Assembly: GCA_023055355.1 (NCBI GenBank) | Contig: JALJCS010000001.1 | Location: forward strand, 48,613,381-48,677,380 | Source: Agelaius tricolor | Lineage: Eukaryota > Chordata > Aves > Passeriformes > Icteridae | DNA: 64,000 nt | Direction: 5' to 3' | Shown: piece after piece, positions 56,001 through 64,000 of the stretch | Numbering within the stretch: the first letter of the stretch is position 1 | How the letters are laid out: each line of letters starts with the position of its first letter | Notes under the pieces: generated by a model | The model's input: the letters and a program-made list of their open reading frames with translations, nothing else | Told to the model about the DNA's origin: nothing | Database searches by the model: none | Program-made: the position numbers and the translations under genes

Positions 56001-59000
56001 TAGACTAAAAACTGCCTAGACATGCAGTAAGAAAATAGGAATATTTCACCAGCTAAGCCCTTTTTGACTAACATTATTCAGTATTAAAAAAAACCCCTGC
56101 TTGCATTCACATTGGCTTAAGTTTTACAATTTTTGATAAATTCAGGTTTTTTATGCCTCAGATGAAAACCAGCAACATGCTAGATACCTTGTACAAAGCA
56201 AAATATATAAATCAGAAAAATGGAAGATACAGGATGGAGATCTACAGAGACAGCATTCAATGTCAGGCTTTTCACTTCAGCTGTAAAACAGGGCAGAAGT
56301 GATGCTGACTGCTCCTGCTGCACGTGGCTGACTTCAAGTAGTAGCTGTCATATCAGAGTTCAGTACCTCCCTTGTTGCTGCAGCATTTACAGCCCAGATA
56401 GAGACCTGGGAGCAGTTGTGCTCCTCCTGGCACATTGCTGCTCAAGGCAAGAGTGACTGTTTTGCCTGGGTTTAGTCCTACATTTAATATTTCTCTATAT
56501 TAGAAAACCCAGATTAATACACAGGTGCACACACACATTCTCTCAATATATATAACTAGATATCATATTAGAGAACTGTCCAAACCCAGGGATTCTTGGA
56601 GATTTCTCAGAGGTCAGGCTTGGGAAGGTAGGTGTTAAAATATGAAAGACTGCCTTTCCATAAGATATTATGTGTCAGTATAGCAGGAACAACCTTCAAT
56701 TCAATGAAGAAAACATGAAGCCTGAGAAGGCTTCTCACTAGCAAGCTGTGGCTTAGAAGCAAGTCACATTTCATTTGCAGTGGGTTATCCTGAGCTGATG
56801 TTTTAAATGTATAGCACATCAGTTTGAAAGCTATACAGTGACTTCTCCTCCATTCCTCTTATTTTAAAATAAAATTCTAAAGATTATAAAAGAGACATGT
56901 GTCTTGGAGCTTTAACAACTAATAGAAAAACTTATGAAGCCTATTTCATATAACATTTCATGAGAAATAACGAAACAGCTTAGAATTTGTTAGAGACACC
57001 AAAGCTCCCTAATTATTCTATATTTGACAACTATACAAAATGAAATATTTACATTACCAATTAACTAATGTTGAAATCTCTAAAATTCACATGAGAACAA
57101 TAAAAGCATTTTATAAGAAACTGTATGAAAACGTGCTTGGATACATCAAAAATTAGATCAAATTATTAAAAACACATTGAAAGAATTGGTCTTTGACATT
57201 AGGGCAAATAAGAACTTATGAACATCCTAAAATTTGATTCAATGAAAACAGCTGTAACTGTCAATTATTACAGCAATTTTTGAAAAATTTAGGTATATGC
57301 TTAGAATGTAAGAAATGTGAGAAACCTCTGTCAGTATTAACAGCAGGGATTACAAAAGTTTGGAACTAAATCTACTCTGCTTAAGTCCGTCTACTAATAC
57401 TTTTTGCAATTATTTTTAAATTTGTAAAGTGCAGGAAATAAATAAGACCAATTTTCCTAAGAATTATTTGACACAGGCTACTAGTACAGTTTAAAGGTTT
57501 TAAAATCTACCATATTTTGCAGGCACCTTTACTAAAGATTTTTCCAGAAATGGTTGTTATGTCTTAACTTCCAATACAATTTGTAGCTATAATATTTAAT
57601 CAATTGTGTATCTTCATGACAAATACTTAATTAACCAAATTATGAGTAAAAAAGCTGAAGGTTTTGCTTCCACTGAAGTTGGATCCCAATGTCTTTCTAT
57701 AAAAATGTCATAGCCTTAGAAAATAAGTACTTCCTACCAATTATTCTTTCTGTAAATTCATTTACATTTAGTATATTCCTTCATATTACTTCACAGCATA
57801 TTGTTTATTCCTTCAAATATGTGACATTTGTAAGCGAATGGGCTGGATTCAGTAATGGCCACAGTACTTTCTAAAATTTCTAGAAATGTTTAGTTAAATC
57901 AAGTATCTCAATATCTCCACGGAAACAATTAACTATGATTTTTTCAATGTTCATCTTTGATGCAAATAAAAGGGAAACATGACCCAAAAGCAACACATTC
58001 ACAACAGGTCTTTAACTTGACTTACTATCCATTCCTTAACACAGAGCATTCACAGTTGTGTATTTAGAAGAAGACAACAAACCAGACCAACTGATCAAAA
58101 TGTTGGTGCATGAAGCATTTGCATATTGTTTTACAGAAATCTGTAGAAATGATGATGCTTTACATCAGTTGCAATAAATAATAAATTAACAATGGCTTCA
58201 TATTTATAACTGCATGTGTGATGTTACCACCTTGCAGCCCTACCACTGAAATGAAATTTCTTCACACTTTGCTAGCAGCATTCCTTTGTTTCTTGTTCCC
58301 ATTGGGCAAACACAGGCATGATATTAACAGCAACTGAAGTTACCAATGGAAATTATTTTAATTCTGTTTTGCACCACATTTAGCAGGTTGTATTTTACAC
58401 ATTGACAAGGAATGGAAAGACCTTGAACTGACTGCTCTGTGTGCCAGTGCAGAGAGCTATGACCACGCCACATACATCAAATACATCTAATTCATCCCCA
58501 AGAATACAGTTGATGGCAAACAATTTGTTTCATACAACACAGTGATGTTGATGAGAGTGACATACTTTACAAAACTCATTGTCCATGCACATTTGGTTGT
58601 CAATTCAGTTTAAAACAATGAAAAGCAAAACCATGCAACTATTAACACAGGAAAGGTGTTTTATTTACATGAAAGAGCTTAGAAGTAAGTTCAGAAAGAG
58701 CTAGAATAAGCATGCCAGATATAGAAAACATGGTAGCAAAACAAACGCATTAGTGCACAGCAAACCACTCAAAACTATGAAAATGCAAAATAAATAATTA
58801 TCTTTGGGCTTCCAATAAACTCTTCAAATTACACAAATCACAGTATAACTTACACCCTGAAGAATGCATTGCTTATAAATAAATGTTTTTCTTTTTTTAG
58901 CTGTGAAAAACATTTCAAATACTTTCAGTTGAAAGGCTTCCAGCTGAAACAGATGTGAATGGCTCTACAGAATCCTCATTAGCATACTTTATTAATGCTC

Positions 59001-60769
59001 TAACATAACTCTTTGAAAATAAGTGGAAAAAAATAAAAAGAGGTCACAGTCAGTCAAATTTTCTGTATGTTTTGCACAAGACAGTGTGTCTTATGTTCAA
59101 AAGAGACAAAAGGGAAACATTACCTCAAAGGACATTGATATAACACACACAAGATTAGGCCTTGTTTTTCTCATGGTTTTCTCAACCTGAACATTAGTTT
59201 CTAGTTACTCTGAAATTCCTTTAGGGGAACATATTAATGCTCATGTAAAAGACACTAATTTCTTTCTTAATTACAGATGAATTCACACAATGTATTATTG
59301 ACAGCCATTTACTTTCTTGACTGATATTCAGACTTTTGCGGCCCCAAAATTAATTTTCCCTGCCACTTCTGATGTCATTGCAAGAAGATCTCAACACAGG
59401 GCAAAAATATGCCTTTTGTACAGTACTTTCTCATTCTGTACCTCAGATTTCAAGGACTAATTTGCCATACTCCTGAATTCTGAATGATTCTTTGTCTCCC
59501 TGAATTCTGAATGATTCTTTGCCTGAAATACTGAATTATGATGGAAGAGATTAATATTTTAGGATAAAATTTAAATTGCCAAACAGAAAAACAAAAGGGA
59601 GACTTCAGGAAAAGAAATCTCTTCCTCCTTGGTCTCAAGCTATGCTTCCACACAACCTGTGAAATAGTAGCTTAGCAACTAGTTTTACTTTATAATTTCA
59701 ACCTAAACTGACTGAAGAGAAAAAATGAAATTATCCTACAATGATATACTAATTTGCTAAATGAAAACAAAATGAACATTACCAAAATGATTCTGCAATC
59801 AAAGTAACCATATCCCAGTTAAGGAAGAAGAGTCCCTTTCCCAAAGCCATATCATACAGCCTCTTGCTTTCATTTATTTAATGAGCCAGTTGTCAGAAGC
59901 AGAGTTATTTCCATCCCAGCCATGAAAGGGTTCAATCTACCTGCATACAATATATCCCAAGGCAATTTTGTTGCCAAATTAAGACACAAGTCTAGAGCTG
60001 GTAGGGTATTGTGTCACTGTTGGATGCAGAAAAGTAGAGAGTTCTGGAACAGCAGTGGGGAATACTTACATATATACAAGCCAGTTCTCTTCCAAATGAA
60101 TAAATGAAACCATGATAGTACCTCTTTCCTGACCACAGCCATATAAAAATCTGACCATATGGCTATGAATACAACATATCAAAAAGAAATGGCATCAGCC
60201 ATACGTTTCCAAAACCAGCGCATCTTCGCAAAAGTGGAAACACGCTGTGACTTGTATAGACTGAACTCTTACTATGCATTAGAATTTCACCCATCCAGAA
60301 AAAGAGAAGTGCAACTGCAAAATCAGAGAATTTAAATCAACAATATCCTTGATTTTTTTAGATTATTGTGCCCAGTGTATTTAGTACAGAAGCAGCCCAC
60401 AGAATAACCAAGTAGCGCAAAGAATGAAAAAATTAATAACAGAATGCATTGAAATTTGACTGTTATTTTGCCCTTTTTTTTTTTTTTTTTTGCTGCTGGG
60501 TTAGTGCTGCATAGAGTAAGGCACTGAATTAGAAAGAGCAGATTTTTTTCTAGTTCCTACCTATGTCATTGGTTACCATCTTGGAAAACTTTCTGCTTTT
60601 GGTCCTCACTGTAAATAATATTATAATTAAAAAAAAAAAAATCAATCTAAGTGTATCAAAAAGTGAACTAAAAAATAAGACTAAAGAAAAGAAAAGAAAA
60701 ATACTGTACCCTTTTCTATAAAATTATTCATTTTTTGTTCATCATCAGAATTGTTTGGTGAACCAGAAC
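40981..60769 (-). CDS. STXBP5: STXBP5 (tomosyn-1), 3' nine coding exons, joined
   Basis: Join 60710-60769, 60561-60608, 53715-53765, 49402-49641, 47630-47993, 44998-45163, 44110-44221, 41730-41950 and 40981-41022. Every junction is GT-AG and every phase matches, giving 1304 nt and about 433 residues to the stop. Intact tomosyn-1 is about 1,150 residues, so roughly the first 700 are off the right edge. Tomosyn is a cytosolic Lgl-family protein with two beta-propellers and a C-terminal R-SNARE. The R-SNARE pairs with syntaxin-1 and SNAP-25 in place of VAMP2 and restrains exocytosis. In order, this part holds the hypervariable linker (about residues 1-55 of the fragment), the last propeller strands, a loop with LFGGGAQSLDREEL, and the R-SNARE. 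Similarity to mammalian tomosyn-1 is high throughout and there is no frameshift. The paralogue STXBP5L is less likely, given the residue-level match and the neighbour SAMD5. Confidence 0.96.
41023..41729 (-). other. STXBP5: STXBP5 intron before last exon
   Basis: A 707-bp phase-0 intron, from donor GTGAGTATG to acceptor TTTTTTAG. The 102-codon minus frame inside it (41211-41519) is not an exon I recognise. Confidence 0.9.
41730..41950 (-). CDS. STXBP5: STXBP5 exon with most of the R-SNARE
   Basis: This 221-nt exon (phase 1 in, phase 0 out) encodes about 74 residues from GESASGKASRSLAQHIPGPG through VVGELARARLALDERGQKLG to SFSKHAHE. The second half is the R-SNARE helix. The Arg of ALDERGQKLG occupies the zero-layer position, as in VAMP2 (LERDQKL). 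The first half contains the GIEGVKGAASGVV linker. The acceptor is CCTCCAG before TTGGAGAATC. Nearly identical to mammalian tomosyn-1; the small differences are conservative (GELEEKTAAMLYSAD against GDLEERTAAMLSSAE). Confidence 0.97.
41951..44109 (-). other. STXBP5: STXBP5 intron, 2.2 kb
   Basis: A phase-1 intron. It carries an A23 run at 42472-42494 (plus strand), which is a U run on the transcript, and short AT palindromes near 43200-43222. No further exon is seen. Confidence 0.85.
44110..44221 (-). CDS. STXBP5: STXBP5 exon (EMLGELF to REEL)
   Basis: This 112-nt exon (phase 0 in, phase 1 out) encodes EMLGELFTLVETPEAPNRGF and FKGLFGGGAQSLDREEL. The donor is CT|GTAAGTTAT and the acceptor TTGCAAAG. 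In tomosyn this stretch is the tail that leaves the second propeller and leads to the SNARE helix. The FFKGLFGGGAQ motif is shared by the tomosyn family. It is nearly identical to the mammalian sequence. Confidence 0.97.
44222..44997 (-). other. STXBP5: STXBP5 intron, 776 bp
   Basis: A phase-0 intron, from donor GTAATGA to acceptor CAAAG. The plus-strand 67-codon frame spanning its edge (44829-45032) is Lys-rich chance sequence. Confidence 0.9.
44998..45163 (-). CDS. STXBP5: STXBP5 exon (LPSLRPLL to CENLQ), end of propeller 2
   Basis: This 166-nt exon (phase 2 in, phase 0 out) encodes LPSLRPLLDVYYLPLTNMRI, ARTFCFTDNGQALYLVSPTE and IQRLTYSQETCENLQ. The serine before LPSL is split: AG on the preceding exon plus T here. 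These are the closing strands of the second beta-propeller, with the NGQALYLVSPTEIQR strand typical of tomosyn. The donor is CAG|GTAATG. Confidence 0.97.
45164..47629 (-). other. STXBP5: STXBP5 intron, 2.5 kb
   Basis: A phase-2 intron with a GTAAGA donor and a TCTCTTTAAG acceptor. It contains only AT-rich sequence; a T-rich tract lies at about 46118-46140. Confidence 0.9.
47630..47993 (-). CDS. STXBP5: STXBP5 exon (TILRLKG to HIMTF), propeller 2
   Basis: At 364 nt (phase 1 in, phase 2 out) this is the largest coding exon in the window. It encodes TILRLKGAILRMAFLDTTGS, then an acidic/basic loop (HEDKDEKEKAKKRRPVSVSP), then SSSQEISENQYAVICSEKQA, KQNITETSFVLRGDI and SICLACFCANGHIMTF. The charged, Ser-rich loop KKRRPVSVSPSSSQ projects from the propeller and offers possible phosphorylation sites. 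The alignment with mammals needs a deletion of about two residues in the loop before EDKDEKE. The acceptor is TTTTCTAG. Confidence 0.97.
47994..49401 (-). other. STXBP5: STXBP5 intron, 1.4 kb
   Basis: A phase-1 intron, from donor GTATGTAC to acceptor TTTTCTAG. No additional exon is seen. Confidence 0.9.
49402..49641 (-). CDS. STXBP5: STXBP5 exon (VKDNSFSRSRSSS to IVSPSG)
   Basis: This 240-nt exon (phase 1 in and out) encodes VKDNSFSRSRSSSVTSIDKE, SREAISALHFCETFTRK, SPCLWVGTTLGTVLVIVLNL and PPGGEQRLLQPVIVSPSG. The Arg/Ser-rich start is the end of the hypervariable linker, and RSRSSSVTS is a plausible kinase target. CLWVGTTLGTVLV is a strongly conserved propeller strand of the Lgl/tomosyn family. 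The acceptor is TTTTCAG. Confidence 0.97.
49642..53714 (-). other. STXBP5: STXBP5 intron, 4.1 kb
   Basis: A phase-1 intron. A 123-codon frame lies on the opposite strand at 51453-51824. A GC-richer patch at about 52700-53090 looks unlike the flanking sequence and may be an old insertion that I cannot name. Confidence 0.85.
53715..53765 (-). CDS. STXBP5: STXBP5 small exon (KMSRKLSLPTELKPDL)
   Basis: This 51-nt exon (phase 1 in and out, 17 codons) encodes KMSRKLSLPTELKPDL, with a split Ala before it and a split Asp after it. It matches mammalian tomosyn AKMSRKLSLPTDLKPDLD except for Glu in place of Asp. Acceptor CACTTTTCAG and donor GTAAGT are strong. SRKLSLPT is a basophilic-kinase-like site. 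The exon lies in the hypervariable region where tomosyn isoforms differ, and skipping it would keep the frame. Confidence 0.95.
53766..60560 (-). other. STXBP5: STXBP5 intron, 6.8 kb
   Basis: The longest intron in the window, phase 1. A 27-bp tandem duplication lies at about 59472-59525 and an 18-base T run at 60474-60491 (an A run on the transcript). I recognise no extra exon, though this is where tomosyn isoform exons would be expected. Confidence 0.8.
59472..59525. repeat. Two-copy tandem duplication, 27-bp period
   Basis: CTGAATTCTGAATGATTCTT is repeated with TGAATTCTGA at 59474 and 59501. The copies are nearly identical, so the duplication is young. It lies within an STXBP5 intron. Confidence 0.9.
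60561..60608 (-). CDS. STXBP5: STXBP5 48-nt hypervariable-region exon
   Basis: This short exon is easily missed because it is only 16 codons. With the G from the previous exon it reads VRTKSRKFSKMVTNDI, matching mammalian VKTKSRKFSKMVANDI. Acceptor TTATTTACAG and donor GTAGGAAC flank it, and it is phase 1 in and out. It is Lys/Arg/Ser rich (KSRKFSKM). Only 101 nt of intron separate it from the upstream exon. It lies in the hypervariable linker; skipping would keep the frame and join FIEK to AKMSRKL. Confidence 0.94.
60710..60769 (-). CDS. STXBP5: STXBP5 exon (SPNNSDDEQKMNNFIEK)
   Basis: This 60-nt exon (phase 1 in and out, 20 codons) encodes SGSPNNSDDEQKMNNFIEK after a residue split with the off-window exon. 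SDDEQKMNNFIEK is invariant in mammalian tomosyn-1; the Ser/Pro-rich start differs slightly (human SSSPHNS). The acidic SDDE motif is a possible CK2 site. The acceptor is CACTTGTAG; the donor GTACAGTA is weaker than the other donors here. It is the most 5' STXBP5 exon in the window. Confidence 0.95.
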
Positions 60770-63700
60770 CTACAAGTGGAGACAGAATGAAATGGATATA
60801 CATTTGACATGAATGAAGGGGATATAGTTTGACACAAAAATCAATGTATATTAATACACTTAAGATATACATATATTATACAATATATGTATACATTTAA
60901 TATACAAAATTATATTCAATATCTGAGTTTAACAAAGATACAAAGAAAATATCAAATACTGATATTGGTATTCTCTGCAGCTGTATTAGATATTATAAAG
61001 TACTAATTACTTTGGCATGACACAATTCTGGCATATTGGAAATAGCCACAGAAATTACAATGCAAGGTAAAACGCTGCACATTGACTTTATTTCTAGAAA
61101 TAATGTCCTCATTGAACAAATGTTTATGCTAAATAATGAAATGGCTCTACTAATCATTTCTCCAGACACAGAGATTAGCCTAAGTTATGATTCACAAAAC
61201 ACAGCTGTAACAATAAAAACAAGTTCTATAAATCTGTTTGGTTTTGTTTTTTTTTTTCCCAGTGCAGTAAATTACTTTTGGACCACAGTTCTTGAACTAC
61301 TCTGCAGACAACTCTAGGCCAGTAGTGCCAACTGGATTTTTCTGTATCCCAACCCTGAAAAACTGATCTTAGCAACAGACCACAACTTCACGCTTACCAT
61401 TGTCATGAAATTAAAAGATTTCCAGGAAATTAAAACAATTTGTCTAAAAATTTTAAAATTTAATTGGATTTTATATTGTGGAAGTGTGAAAAGAGAATAG
61501 AACACAAGCATTTTAGCACTTTTGAAGACAAAAACTTGACAGTTTAAATGCTGTACAATCTTTTAGGTCAGATAAATGTTCCCAGAGTCTAAGCCTATTG
61601 CTGCTTGACATCTATAGAAAAAGCAGGAGGTAAGATTATTCCTCCTGCATTTTCACAGTATTTCTGTAGTTTGTGTTACTGAATCTGTAGGATACTCTCC
61701 TAACTTGCATAGGCAGGCAGTCTCTTTTGCAGTCCTCTCATCTATATAACCACCCACTAGAGGAATCCTAATGGAAGTTACCTTCCACTTCACTTGGACA
61801 TGGAAAGGTGGATTTGAGACTTCAGTCCAAACAGTGACTGGTCTCTTTTACAGATCACATTGTAGCAATAAATGCCAATAAGGCATTCAATTGCCAATCT
61901 CATCCTCAAATTTTAGAGCAAGTAGCACGCAAACATTTTGTGTTTCTGTATTTTACTCTTAACTAGAAAACCTCTAGACTGCAAAAAGTTTCCTTAAATT
62001 TAGTCTCCATCCTTCTCAAGCTTGCCAATACTCTGCAGCAAATTTCTCAAAGAGGTCTTCTCTTACCTCTGAAAGCTAAATGCCACTTTCAAGCTTGTTT
62101 TCAGTCTTGAGTTTTTGCCCAGAAACTCAAACCAAACCTAAGGAATTACAGTTCTTCTCTCTTCCCAAACATCAACAAATTATTTCTGTCCCAGGGTGGT
62201 GCATCCAAGACTTTTTTCAAAGGAAAAGTTGACAAGTCTACCATAAGCTTAATCTAATTCACTGAGAGCAGAGGACAGAATCAAGGGAAGCAAGGCACAG
62301 TCCAACTTCGCTACTAGAAGTTTCTATTTTACAGGAGAATGCAAGAACCACATTCCCCCTCTATCTTTTGTCCATTCACTATTTTTGGTACTTTAGACAT
62401 TATTTTTTTAACCTTCTTCAGCTCACACCCAGCTCAAAGAAGCAGGAGGGAGGTAGGGGAAACCAATTGTTAAATTTAGGAGTTTTCCATAAACCTTAAT
62501 TTTCATCTTCGCAGTTGTCTTCCTTGCACGGTTGCAGAAATTCTGAAATTAGTTTTACTCCAACAGCCAATAACGAAAGAATCCTCTTATTTAAGCAACA
62601 CAGTGTTTTAAGTGGTATAAGTTAGGAGTTGTTTGGGCTAACATTTGGGTGATTCTGGAGCAGGGGAAAAAAGGATACACTTTAAAGGTTATGATCCATT
62701 AGCTGTTCATTGCAGACATTTTATAGCAATATTCCAGAACCTAGATTTAGCCCAGACTTTTCAAGTGGGTCAAATTCAAATACCATAGTGAATTGATATC
62801 TATGCTCAACCTTGACAGACAAAGGATTTACTGCAACTGCAGCAATGCATAACAAATTGTTTACAGGCATTGGTCTCAGTGTCTCTTTATTCTCAACACC
62901 ACAAAAAAAGCTTTCATTATAAACTATACTGAAGTTGATGACTTCAGCATGCCAATACTTAGCAACACAGATTTGTCATGAAATGACATCTTCAGGCAAG
63001 ACTTTTAGTTAAAACTCACAGCTAGGTTTTGCTTTAATTATAAATAAATCAAATTTACTCTAAGAAAGCTAGTAAAAATGAAAATGACATTGATTGATCT
63101 AGAGGAGTGTTTGGCAGAATTTATAATGAACATCAAAAGACAATTGTCAAATCAGAAATTAAAATTCATGTTAAAAATTCTACTACTGCTACAAACACAA
63201 TGTTTTGGTTTGTTATATTTTCAATTTGGCTTTAAAAGATACAGGCTACAATAGAAAATGAACCTATATTAGACTCCCATCTTAATTAGCATTTTACACT
63301 ACATACTACTTTATGCACTTCATTTAAATCTGCAGTTGAGTCCTTTAACCTTGAGTAGTTTTGAATGAAACAAATGATGTTTTTAAAAGTTCTCAGAGCA
63401 ATAAAGACAAGTGACAATTTTTAGGTACTACAAAAACTATTCACTCTATAGTGAATGCATGCATTATTAAGTATTTACATGGTTATAGCCTCAACTAGCC
63501 AATATAAAAATAATAAATCTTGAAGGTTTCATTTAAAATATTCACATACAGCAGTGGCAACTGGAAAACTGAAAAAAAAAAAAAAAGGGTGCAGGAGGAG
63601 GAGTATTAAGTAGGGAGATCTTATTTTCTTAGCCTGCTGGTTTCTGAAGACCTCTGATTCCACAGAAAAATAGTAATTTGCCACTTATGAGGAAGCAGAA

Positions 63701-64000
63701 GTAAACTTGCTCAGAAATAATCTCTACCACTTTTGAGGAATACGAAACACAACCATACGAATTATTACAGGAATTTGTGCATCTCTTGTCAATGCTTCAA
63801 AATTCCATTGTGCAGTATGTTCCCTGAGGCATAAATATTTCAGCTTATTCTCTCTTCAATCATCTTTATAACATACTCCTATTGCATCTCTTAAGTCAGC
63901 TTTGTTTTAAAAATGCAGTTGTGCAAGATGGCAAAATTTATGACAGTTCCAAAAGTTTATGAGAGGACAACAGGCTTTATATAATTACTTAACTAGTAAG
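60770..64000 (-). other. STXBP5: STXBP5 intron, runs off right edge
   Basis: The sequence upstream of the exon ending at 60769. I looked for the preceding tomosyn segment (the part ending near EDRCKSPTS in mammals) on the minus strand and did not find it. At least 3.2 kb is therefore intron. An A15 run lies at 63572-63586. Confidence 0.75.

Noticed and set aside
60681..60709. Alternative STXBP5 exon starting at the internal acceptor at 60681
   Set aside because: Reading from that acceptor gives no conserved tomosyn residues and soon meets a stop. It is better regarded as a decoy or regulatory tract.

Overview
This is a stretch of vertebrate nuclear DNA, most probably from a bird. The evidence is intron-interrupted genes with canonical GT-AG junctions, a large CpG island, low repeat density, and several degraded fragments that read as CR1 LINEs, the typical avian retrotransposon. 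A passerine is plausible from the CAAA-rich low-complexity tracts, but I cannot fix the species. Nothing prokaryotic, plasmid-like or CRISPR-like is present.

Two protein-coding genes can be supported, both on the minus strand. At the left is the first coding exon of SAMD5 (2057-2515), a small SAM-domain protein. It sits in a CpG island of about 2.3 kb (about 1950-4290) that carries its promoter. The rest of SAMD5 lies off the left edge, and 1-2056 is its intron. On the right, from about 35,280 to the window end, is the 3' part of STXBP5 (tomosyn-1), a syntaxin-binding regulator of vesicle fusion. Nine coding exons can be placed to the base with matching phases. They run from the hypervariable linker, through the end of the second beta-propeller, to the C-terminal R-SNARE and the stop codon at 40981-40983. 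A 3' UTR of about 5.7 kb follows. The upstream two thirds of STXBP5 lie off the right edge. The order STXBP5 then SAMD5 in the same orientation matches human 6q24, as I recall it.

The roughly 31 kb between the genes (4,300-35,270) holds no gene I can support. It contains CR1 fragments, a possible solo-LTR-like segment at about 8930-9130, a short tandem array with telomere-like CCCTAA/CCTAGG blocks at 21,181-21,800, a 50-bp tandem duplication, and homopolymer runs of 22 C and 31 A.

No obviously new biological system was found. The most interesting items are these: the run of frame-preserving cassette exons in the STXBP5 hypervariable region, including a 48-nt exon beside a 101-nt intron with a strong internal decoy acceptor; structured or regulatory candidates in the STXBP5 3' UTR (a 14-bp inverted repeat abutting a poly(A) signal, a 20-bp palindrome, five Pumilio-type sites); and the telomere-like tandem array.
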